Assembly: GCA_963922205.1 (NCBI GenBank)
Contig: CAWUHX010000421.1
Span: 62,001 to 126,000, forward strand
Length of the DNA stretch: 64,000 nt
Origin: Romanomermis culicivorax
Taxonomy: Eukaryota > Nematoda > Enoplea > Mermithida > Mermithidae
Reading direction: 5' to 3'
Made by a program: the position numbers and the translations under genes. Numbering within the stretch: the stretch's first letter is position 1; each line of letters starts with the position of its first letter. This document shows, piece after piece, positions 34,701-46,700 of this stretch. The notes below the pieces were generated by a model. The model made no database searches, was not told the DNA's origin, and saw only the letters and a list, made by a program, of their open reading frames with translations.

Positions 34701-37700
34701 TGTGTTTAAATTTTCATTTTTTAAAGTTTAAAGCAGTCGAAAACGTCAATTTTTTGCTTCCAAATTTTTATTTTTGAGCCTAAAAGAAGCGAAAATGTCG
34801 AATTTTTCAGTAAAAATTTGTAATTTTTACACAAAATTTGATCAAAAATGTTGACTTTGTGTTTAAATTTTCATTTTTTAAAGTTTAAAGCAGTCGAAAA
34901 CGTCAATTTTTTGCTTCCAAATTTTTATTTTTGAGCCTAAAAGAAGCGAAAATGTCGAATTTTTCAGTAAAAATTTGTAATTTTTACACAAAATTTGATC
35001 AAAAATGTCGACTTTGTGTTTAAATTTTCATTTTTTAAAGTTTAAAGTAGTCGAAAATGTCAATTTTTTGCTTCCAAATTTTTATTTTTGAGCCTAAAAG
35101 AAGCGAAAATGTTGAATTTTTCAGTAAAAATTTTTAATTTTTGAACAAAATTTGATCAAAAATGTCAACTTTGTGTTTAAATTTTCATTTTTTAAAGTTT
35201 AAAGTAGTCGAAAATGTCAATTTTTTGCTTCCAAATTTTTATTTTTGAGCCTAAAAGAAGCGAAAATGTCGAATATTTCAGTAAAAATTTTCAATTTTTG
35301 AACAAAATTTGATCAAAAATGTCAACTTTGTGTGGGAATTTTGAGTTTAAAGCAGTTGAAAATTTCAATTTTTCAGTAAAAATTTGTAATTTTTGAACAA
35401 AATTTGATCAAAAATGTCGACTTGTATGAAAATTTTCATTTTTTTTTTGAGCTGGAACAGTTTAAAATTTCAGTTTTTCAGTAAAAATTTGTAATTTTTG
35501 AACAAAATTTACGTGAAAAAATGCAATTTTTTCGAAAATTTTCATTTTTTTGAGCGTAAAACAGTCGAAAATATCGAATTTTTCAGTAAAAATCTGTAAT
35601 TTTTGAACAAAATTTGATCAAAAATGTCAACTTTGTGTGGGAATTTTGAGTTTAAAGTAGTTGAAAATTTCAATTTTTCAGTAAAATTTTTTAATTTTTG
35701 AACAAAATTTACGTGAAAAAATGCCACTTTTTCGAAAATTTTCATTTTTTTTGAGCGTAAAACAGTCGAAAATGTCGAATTTTTCAGTAAAAATTTTTAA
35801 TTTTTGAACAAAATTTGATCAAAAATGTCAACTTTGTGTTTAAATTTTCATTTTTTAAAGTTTAAAGTAGTCGAAAATGTCAATTTTTTGCTTCCAAATT
35901 TTTATTTTTGAGCCTAAAAGAAGCGAAAATGTCGAATTTTTCAGTAAAAATTTGTAATTTTTACACAAAATTTGATCAAAAATGTCGACTTTGTGTTTAA
36001 ATTTTCATTTTTTAAAGTTTAAAGTAGTCGAAAATGTCAATTTTTTGCTTCCAAATTTTTATTTTTGAGCCTAAAAGAAGCGAAAATGTCGAATTTTTCA
36101 GTAAAAATTTGTAATTTTTACACAAAATTTGATCAAAAATGTCGACTTTGTGTTTAAATTTTCATTTTTTAAAGTTTAAAGTAGTCGAAAATGTCAATTT
36201 TTTGCTTCCAAATTTTTATTTTTGAGCCTAAAAGAAGCGAAAATGTTGAGTTTTTCAGTAAAAATTTGTAATTTTTACACAAAATTTGATCAAAAATGTC
36301 AACTTTGTGTTTAAATTTTCATTTTTTAAAGTTTAAAGCAGTCGAAAATGTCAATTTTTTGCTTCCAAATTTTTATTTTTGAGCCTAAAAGAAGCGAAAA
36401 TGTCGAATTTTTCAGTAAAAATTTGTAATTTTTACACAAAATTTGATCAAAAATGTCGACTTTGTGTTTAAATTTTCATTTTTTAAAGTTTAAAGTAGTC
36501 GAAAATGTCAATTTTTTGCTTCCAAATTTTTATTTTTGAGCCTAAAAGAAGCGAAAATGTTGAGTTTTTCAGTAAAAATTTGTAATTTTTACACAAAATT
36601 TGATCAAAAATGTCAACTTTGTGTTTAAATTTTCATTTTTTAAAGTTTAAAGTAGTCGAAAATGTCAATTTTTTGCTTCCAAATTTTTATTTTTGAGCCT
36701 AAAAGAAGCGAAAATGTCGAATTTTTCAGTAAAAATTTGTAATTTTTGAACAAAATTTACGTGAAGAAATGCCATTTTTTCTCGAAAATTTTCATTTTTT
36801 TGAGTGTAAAATAGTCGAAAATTTGAATTTTTCGGTGAAAATTCGATCAAAAATGTCGACTTTGCATGGAAATTTTCATTTTTCGAGCTTAAAACAGTTG
36901 AAAATTGCAATTTTTCAGTAAAAATTTGTAATTTTTGAACAAAATTTACATGAAAAATTCCATTTTTTTCGAAAATTTTCATTTTTCTTGAGTTTAAAAC
37001 AGTCGAAAATTTCAATTTTTCAGTAAAAATTTGTAATTTTTGAACAAAATTTACTTAAAAACGTCATTTTTTTCTCGAAAATTTTCATTTTTGAGCTTAA
37101 AACAGTCGAAAATGTTAATTTTTGAATAAAAATTTGTGATTTATATAGAGAAAATTCGATTTTTCCAAATATTTATTCACCGTTTTAAAAATTTATAATT
37201 TTTTTAAATGAAAATTTTAAATGCTAGATAAAAAAATTAGAATTTAGGAAAGTTTTAGCCACAATTTTTAAAATTTTGAATTTAACATCCCAAAATTCTA
37301 AATTTTCTATCGAGTTTTGGACAACTTTTGGGCATAATTTTGTCAAAATTGCCGAATTTTGTCACAAAATTTAAAATTCTAGACAAAAAATAAAATTCTC
37401 GATATTTAGTCAAAGTTTTAGAACTTTGAATTTAAAACCGCAAAATTCTAAATTGTGGATTGAAATTTCGAAAATTTCTGGCAAGATTTTCAAAATTTCC
37501 AAACTTTTTCACAAAATTCTAAATTTTTAAGTAAAAATATTTGAATTTTTGATAATTTTAGTCATAATTTTAATTTTGCCACAAAAAATTGAATTTCGGA
37601 AGTTTTTACTTGTAATTTTTAGAATTTTGAATTTTCTACCCCAAAATTGTAAATTTTGCTGCAAAACAAATTGAATTTCTAAGCTTTTTTAGTCGTAATT

Positions 37701-40700
37701 TTTAGAAATTTTAAACACAAAATTTTAAGTTTTACGTGAAAAAAATTAGAATTTCGAAAATTTTAGTCATAATTTTTTTGAAATTTCGAAATTTTGAACA
37801 CAAAATTCTAAATTTCGGATCGAAAATTCGGATATTTTAGTGAAATTTTTTTTAGAATTTTGATTTTTTTTTTAATTCTAAATTTTGGATCGAATCAGCC
37901 ATAATTTGGTTAATATTTAGAAATTTTCAACGCATAATTCCAAAATTTGCATCAAATTTCCGAAAATTTGTCAAAAATTTTTAGAATTTTCAAACTTTTT
38001 TCCAAAAATTTTCAAATTTCAAATCAAATTTTCGAATTTTTTTGACAAAGTTTTTTCAAAATTTCGGGATTTTTGCATAAAATTCTAAATTTCGGATCGA
38101 AAGTGAAATTTTTTTAGAATTTCGATTTTTTTTCAAATTCTAAATTTTGGATCGAATCAGTCATAATTTCGTTTAAATTTAGAAATTTTCAACGCATAAT
38201 TCCTGAATTTGCATCAAATTTCCGAAATTTTTTCAAAATTTTTTAGAATTTCCAAATTTTTTTCCGAAAATTTTCAAATTTTAAATCAAATTTTCGAATT
38301 TTTTTTTGACAAAGTTTTTTCAAAATTTCGGGATTTTTGCATAAAATTCTAAATTTTCCAACGAATTTTCGAAAATTTTTGGTTATAATTTCGTCAAAAT
38401 TTTAAAAATTTTTCTCATAAAATTCTAAATTTTGGGTGGGAAAAAAATTTAAATTTTTGAACAGAATTTGATTTATAATTGAGAAAATTAAATTTATTTT
38501 TTTTTTAAATTTAAATTCTTAAATCAAATTTTAAAAAATTTAATTAAATTTTTTAATTGTAATTTAAATTATTTTTATTTCAGAAAATCGATCAAGTTAC
38601 CGAAAATGGATCGCCAGAAAAGAAAGCTAAAATTGAAAATAATTTGGAAAAACCGAAAAGAGGTAGAACGGCCAAAAATGCCACAAAAATAGTAAAAGTT
38701 TGTGTTTACACCAAATTTTAAAAAAATTTAAATTTACACTTTTGTATTTTAGGCAGATGTTGTAAAGGAAGAAACGAAAATTGTTACAACAGAAGTCGAA
38801 ACAAATACAAACAAAAAAGTAAATTTAGCAATATTAAAACCTCAAAATTTTCTAAAATTTGAAAGAAAATTAAATTTTTTGAATTTTGAAATTTAATTTC
38901 AAAAAAAAATTTATTTTTTTAAATTTATATTTTTTAGTTTTTTTTTTGAAAATTCAGCTCGAAAAAACAAATTTTTGATAAATTTTTGCAAAAAAAAATT
39001 TTCATAATTTCTTGATTTTCCAATCAAAAGCCTCAAAAAATTAATTTCATTTTAAATTTTAATCTTTTTTAAATTCAAATTTGTTATGAATTTTCGAATC
39101 AAAAACTTGAAAAATTCTCAAATTTCGATTTCGAATTTCTAAACTTAACACTTGAAAATTTTTAGAATTTTGCAAAAAATGACATTTTCACAAAAAAATA
39201 TCCCAAAATTCAATATTTTTTAAATTTTTGTATCGAAAACTCGAAAAATTTTTGAGTTCTGATTTCAAATTTGTAAACTTTACACTTTAAAATTTCTAAA
39301 ATTTTGGAAAAACAAATTTAAAAAAGTTTAAAAAATTCAATTTTTTAAATTTTCGAATCAAAAACTTGGGAAATTTTCCAATTTTGATTTCAAATTTCTG
39401 AACTTGACACTTTAAAATTTTTAGAATTTTGCAAAAAACTACATTTTTACAACAAAATATGCAAAAATTCAATACTTTATGAATTTTTCAAATCAAAAAT
39501 TTAAAAAATCTCCGAGTTTTGATTTCAAATTTGTAAACTTGACACTTTAAAATTTCTAAAATTTTGCAAAAAATGACATTTTCACAAAAAAATATCCAAA
39601 AATTCAATATTTCTTAAATTTTTGTATCAAAAAATTGAAAAAATTTTGAGTTTTGATTTCGAATTTGTAAACTTTACACTTTAAAATTTCTAAAATTATG
39701 CAAAAAATTACATTTTCACAAAAAAATATCCAAAAATTCAATATTTTTCAATTTTTGCATCAAAAACTCGAAAAATTTTCGAGTTTTGATTTCAAATTTG
39801 TAAACTTTACACTTTAAAATTTCTAAAATGTTGCAAAAAATGACATTTTCACAAAAAATATCCAAAAATTCAATATTTTTTAAATTTTTGTATCAAAAAG
39901 TTGAAAGAGTTTTGATTTCGAATTTGTAAACTTTACACTTTAAAATTTCTAAAATTTTGCAAAATATGACATTTTCACAAAAAAATATCCAAAAATTCAA
40001 TATTTTTCAATTTTTGCATCAAAAACTCGAAAAATTTTTGAGTTTTGATTTAAAATTTGTAAACTTTACACATTAAAATTTCTAAAAGTTTGCAAAAAAT
40101 GACATTTTCACAAAAAATATCCAAAAATTCAATATTTTTTTAAATTTTTGTATCAAAAAGTTGAAAAAATTTTGAGTTTTGATTTCAAATTTGTAAACTT
40201 TACACTTTAAAATTTCTCAAATTTTGCAAAATATGACATTTTCACAGAAAAATATCCAAAAATTCAATATTTTTCAATTTTTTGCATCAAAAACTCGAAA
40301 AATTTTTGAGTTTTGATTTCAAATTTGTAAACTTTACACTTTAAAATTTCTAAAATTTTAAAAAAATGACATTTTCACAAAAAATATCCCAAAATTCAAT
40401 ATTTTTCAAATTTTTGCATCAAAAACTCGAAAAATTTTCGAGTTTTGATTTCAAATTTGTAAACTTTACACTTTAAAATTTCTAAAATTTTGCAAAAATG
40501 ACATTTTTACAACAAAATATTCAAAAATTCAATACTTTATGAATTTTTCAAATCAAAAATTTAAAAAATCTCCGAGTTTTGATTTCAGATGTGTAAATTT
40601 TACACTTTAAAATTTCTAAAACTTTGCAAAAAATGATATTTTTACAACAAAATATCCAAAAATTCAATATTTTTCAAATTTTTGTATCAAAAAGTTGAAA

Positions 40701-43700
40701 GAAATTTGATTTCGAATTTGTAAACTTTACACTTTAAAATTTCTAAAATTTTGCAAAATATGACATTTTCACAAAAAAATATTCAAAAATTCAATATTTT
40801 TCAATTTTTGCATCAAAAACTCGAAAAATTTTTGAGTTTTGATTTCAAATTTGTAAACTTTACACTTTAAAATTTCTAAAATTTTGGAAAAAATGACATT
40901 TTCACAAAAAATATCCCAAAATTCAATATTTTTTAATTTTTTGCATCAAAAACTCGAAAAATTTTTGAGTTTTGATTTCAAATTTGTAAACTTTACACTT
41001 TAAAATTTCTAAAATTTTAAAAAAATGACATTTTCACAAAAAATATCCCAAAATTCAATATTTTTCAAATTTTTGCATCAAAAACTCGAAAAATTTTCGA
41101 GTTTTGATTTCAAATTTGTAAACTTTACACTTTAAAATTTCAAAAATTTTGCAAAAAACGACATTTTTACAACAAAATATTCAAAAATTCAATACTTTAT
41201 GAATTTTTCAAATCAAAAATTCAAAAAATCTCCTAGTTTTGATTTCAGATGTGTAAATTTTACACTTTAAAATTTCTCAAATTTTGCAAAAAATGACATT
41301 TTCACAAAAAAAATATCCAAAAATTCAAAATTTTTCAAATTTTTGCATCAAAAACTCGAAAAATTTTTGAGTTTTGATTTCAAATTTGTAAACTTTACAC
41401 TTTAAAATTTCTAAAATTTTGCAAAAAATGACATTTTCACAAAAAAAATATCCAAAAATTCAATATTTCTCAAATTTTTGAGTTTTGATTTCAAATTTGT
41501 AAACTTTACACTTTAAAATTTCTAAAATTTTGCAAAAAATGACATTTTCACAAAAAAATATCCCAAAATTCAATATTTTTTAAATTTTTGTATCAAAAAG
41601 TTGAAAAAAAATTTTGAGTTTTGATTTCAAATTTGTAAAGTTTACACTTTAAAATTTCTAAAATTTTGGAAAAACAAATTTGAAAAAGTTGAAAAAATTC
41701 ATTTTTTTTAATTTTCGAATCAAAAACTTGAAAAATTTTCGAGTTTTTTTTCAAATTTAAATTTTACACTTTAAAATTTTTAGAATTTTGCAAAAAACGA
41801 CATTTTTACAACAAAATATGCAAAAATTCAAAACTTCATGAATTTTTCAAATCAAACATTTAAAAAATCTCCGAGTTTTGATTTAAAATTTGTAAACTTT
41901 ACACATTAAAATTTCTAAAAGTTTGCAAAAACTGACATTTTCACAAAAAATATCCAAAAATTTTTAAATTTTTGTATTAAAAACTCAAAAAATTCTCAAA
42001 TTTCGATTTCAAATTTCTAAACTTAACACTTTAAAATTTCTAAAATTTTGCAAAAAATGACATTTTCACAAAAAAATATCCAAAATTTCAATATTTTTTA
42101 AATTTTTGCATCAAAAACTCGAAAAATTTTTGAGTTTTGATTTCAAATTTGTAAACTACACTTTAAAATTTCTAAAATTTTGCAAAATATGACATTTTCA
42201 CAAAAAAATCCAAAAATTCAATATTTTTCAATTTTTTGCATCAAAAACTCGAAAAAATTTTTGAGTTTTGATTTCAAATTTGTAAACTTTACACTTTAAA
42301 ATTTCTGAAATTTTTGCAAAAAATGACATTTTCACAAAAAAAATATCCCAAAATTCAATATTTTTCAAATTTTTGTCTCGAAAACTCGAAAAATTTTTGA
42401 GTTTTGATTTCAAATTCGTAAACTTTACACTTTAAAATTTCAAAAATTTTGCAAAAAACGACATTTTTACAACAAAATATTCAAAAATTCAAAACTTTAT
42501 GAATTTTTCAAATCAAAAATTAAAAAAATCTCCGAGTTTTGATTTCAGATGTGTAAATTTTACACTTTAAAATTTGTAAAATTTTGCAAAAAATGACATT
42601 TTTACAACAAAATATCCAAAAATTCAATATTTTTTAAATTTTTGTATCAAAAACTCGGAAAATTTTTGAGTTTTGATTTCAAATTTGTAAACTTTACACT
42701 TTAAAATTTCTAAAAGTTTGCAAAAAATGACATTTTCACAAAAAATATCCCAAAATTCAATATTTTTTAAATTTTTGTATCAAAAAGTTGAAAAAATTTT
42801 GAGTTTTGATTTCAAATTTGTAAACTTTACACTTTAAAATTTCAAAAATTTCGGGAAAACAAATTTGAAAAAGTTAAAAAAATTCTTTTTTTTTTAAATT
42901 TTCGAATCAAAAACTTGAAAAATTTTCGAGTTTTTTTTTCAAATTTAAATTTTGCACTTGAAAATTTCTAAAATTTTGCAAAAAAAATAAATCTAAAAAA
43001 GTTTAGAAAATTCAATTTTTTTTAAATTTAATTTTTAATCATAATTTTGAGAAAATTTTGAAAATTCAATTTTTTCAGGAAAAATCGGAAAATGGCACCT
43101 CTTCGGCAGGCAAAAAGGAAAAAAAAACCAAAAATCCAAAGGTAATGCGTAAAAATGTGCTTAGAAAAGTAAAATTGAAATTTTTTGAAAAAAATTTCGA
43201 AATTCTGAAAAATTATGAATCGAATTTTCGGAAATTCGATTAGAATTCAGAATTTTGTGTAAAAAAATTTTCGAAATTTTGGCTATGGAAATTCCTATTT
43301 TTTTACATTTAAAATTTAAAAAATTGTGTTGAAAATTTGGAAATTTTAAAAAATTATGACAAAAATTTTCGGAAATTTCGACTGAAATTTTCGAATATTC
43401 CGTGTAAAATTTAGAGTTTTTTCGGCAACTTAATCCAAGATTGAAAATTTTTTGGAAAAAAATTTCGAAAGTTTGGAGAATCATGACAACAAATTTCGAA
43501 ATTTTGATCCAAAATTGAAAATTTCTTGAAAAAAAATTCGAATTTCTTAGAAATTTTAACTAAAATTTGATTGAAAATTTAGAATTTTTTGAAAAAAAGA
43601 TTCGAAAATTTGATGAAAAATTATAAATTTCTCGAAAAAATTTCGAAATTCTGAGAACTTTTCGAAAGTTTGATGAAAAATTTTGGAATTTTCTATAAAA

Positions 43701-46700
43701 ATTTCGTAATTCTGAGAAATTTCGGAAAATGTGATGCAAAGTTGAAAATTTCTCGAAACAAAAAAATTTGAATTTCTAAGAAATTTTGACTCAAATTTTC
43801 GAAAATTCGATCCAAAAATTGAAAACTTTTGAAGAAAAGAATTCAAAAATTTGATTGAAAATTTAGAATTTTTTGGAAAAAGATTCGAAAATTTGATATT
43901 TTATGAAAAAAAATTCGAAATCGTGAGAAATTTTCGAAAATTTGATGAAAAATTTTCGAAATTGTGAGAAATTAAAAAAATTTGATCCAAAATTCAAACT
44001 TTCTTGAAAAATAAATTCGAATTTCTAAGAAATTTTGCCTAAAATTTTCGAAAACTCGATCCAAAATTCGAAAATTTTTGAAAAAAATTGGAAAATTTGA
44101 TTAAAAATTTGGAATTTTTCGAAAACATATCGAAACATTGAGAAAAAGTTATAAATTTCTTGAAAAAAATTTCGAAATTCTGAGAAGTTTTCGATCGCGG
44201 ATATGATAAATTTGGAATTTTTTGGAAAAAATTTCGACATTCTTGAAAATTTTCGAAAATTTGATGAAATCTTTTGAAAAAAATTTTGAAGTTGTGAGAA
44301 ATTTTCGAAAATTTGATGAAAGATTTTGAATTTTCTGGAAAAAATTTCCAAATTTTGTCAAATTTATGACTAAAATTTTATCCAAAATTCAAAATTTCTT
44401 GAAAAAAAATTTGAATTTCTAAGAAATTTTAACTCAAATTTTCGAAAATTGGATCCAAAATTTGAAATTTTTTTAAAAAAATTGGAAAATTTGATTACAA
44501 ATTTAGAATTTTTCGAAAAAATATCGAAACATTCAGAAAAAGTTATAAATTTCTTGAAAAAAATTTCGAAATTCTGAGAAATTTTCGATCGAGGATATGA
44601 TAAATTTGGAATTTTTTTTGGAAAAATTTCGACATTCTTGGAAATTTTCGAGAATTTGATGAAATCTTTTGAAAAAAATTTCGAAATTGTGACAAATTTT
44701 CGAAAATTTGATGAAAAATTTTGAATTTTTTTGAAAAAATAATTTCGAAATTTTTACAAAATTATAGCTAAAATTTTCCAAAATTCGCAAATATAACATT
44801 TTTCAGCAGGAAAAACTCGAATCCGAAGCGAATATTTACCAGGAAAATGATATTTTACTCAATTTGTGGCTGAAATTTTCGAAAATTTGATCCAAAATTT
44901 GAAAAAAAATTTAGGATTTTGTGAAAAAAAAATTGTGAAAAATTATAAAAAAAATTTTTTTGAGAAAAATTCCAAAATTCTGAAAAATGTTCGAAAATTT
45001 GATAAAAAATTTTGAAAAAAATTTCGAAATTTTCGTCAAATTAATGTCTAAAATTTTATCCAAATTCGCAATTATTGCTCTTTTTCAGCAGGAAAAACTC
45101 GAATCCGAAGCGAATATTTCCCAGGAAATCGATATTTTACTCAATTTGTGGCTGAAATTTTCGAAAATTTGATGCCAAATTTGAAAAAATTGGAAAATTC
45201 GATTAAAAATTTAGGGTTTTTTTGAAAAAAATTGTGAAAAATTATAAAAAATTTAAAAAAAAAAAAAAAATTCCGAAATTCTGGAAAATTTTCGAAAATT
45301 TGATGAAAAATTTTGAAATTTTTTGAAATTTTGTCAAATTCATGACTAAAATTTTATCCAAAATTCGCAATTATTTCTGCTTTTTTCAGCAGGAAAAACT
45401 CGAATCCGAAACGAATATTTCCCTGGAAAATGATATTTTACTCAATTTATAGCTGAAATTTTCGAAAATTTGATGCAAAATTTGAAAAAAAATTGGAAAA
45501 TTCGATTAAAAATTTAGGATTTTTTGAAAAAAATTGTGAAAAATTATAATTTTTTTGAAAAAAAAATCCGAAATTCTGAAAAATTTTCGAAAATTTGATG
45601 AAAAATTTTGAAAAAAAATCGAAATTTTTATAAATTCATGACTAAAATTTTATTCAAAATTCCCAATTATTGCTCTTTTTCAGCAGCAAAAACTCGAATC
45701 CGAAGCGAATATTTCCCTGGAAATCGATATTTTACTCAATTTGTGGCTAAAATTTTCGAAAATTTCATCCAAGATTTGATAATTTTCGAAAAAAAATTCC
45801 AAAATTTGATTAAAAATTTTAATTTAAAAATGAAATTGTGAATATTTGAAAAAAAATTCCAAAATTCTGAGAAATTTTCGAAAATTTGTTGAAAAATTTT
45901 GGAATTTTTTTTGAAAAAAATTTACAATTTCAATTGTTTCAAGCTTAAAAATGCAGGTTTTCAAGGAGAAAGGTTGAATTTTTGAAGAAATCACAATTTT
46001 TTTACTGAAAAATTTAAAATTTTAATTGTTTTAAGCTTAAAAATGAAAATTTTCAAGAAAAAAAGTTGAATTTTTGACCAAATTTAATTCAAAAATCACA
46101 ATTTTTTTACTGAAAAATTTACAATTTCAATTGTTTCAAGCTTAAAAATGCATGTTTTCAAGGAAAAAAGTTGAATTTTTGACCAAATTTGATTGAAGAA
46201 ATTACAATTTTTTTACTGAAAAATTTACAATTTCAATTGTTTTAAGCTGAAAAATGAAAAATTTCAAGAAAAAAAGTTGAATTTTTGATCAAATTTGATT
46301 CGAAAATCGCAATTTTTCGCTGGAAAATTGCTGGAAATTTTCTAAAATTTGATGAAAAACTTTGAAATTTTTTGAAAAAAATTCGAAAATTTTTTAAATT
46401 CGTGACTGAAAATTTATCCAAAATTCGCAATTATTGCTCTTTTTCAGCAGGAAAAACTCGAATCCGAAGCCCTGGAAAATGAAATTTTACTCAATTCGGA
46501 TAAAAAAACGGCCGACGGACGAGAATTTTCTTTAAAAATTTCTTGTTGGAACGTGGCCGGTTTGCGCGCTTGGTTCGAAAAAGGCGCCCATAAATTTTTA
46601 ATTTCGCAAGAAAAACCGGATATTTTATTCGTCCAAGAAACAAAAATTTGTAAAGATGAAGATTTACAAGTCGAATTTAGAAGAATTCAAGGCTACCATT

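Larger units (their letters stand above)
43142..46447. repeat. AP endonuclease intron 7 with repeats carrying the exon 8 acceptor
   Basis: 43142-44780 is low complexity (GAAATTTTCGAAAATTTGATG) with a roughly 425-bp internal duplication (44020-44350 and 44440-44780). 44780-46450 contains five direct copies of the segment around the exon 8 acceptor; four lie upstream of the real one. 45930-46320 holds a shorter AAAATTTACAATTTCAATTG repeat. Confidence 0.75.

Noticed and set aside
44801..45743. Exon 8-like copies as alternative cassette exons
   Set aside because: No suitable donor in phase 0 follows; frames run into stops within about 20 codons.
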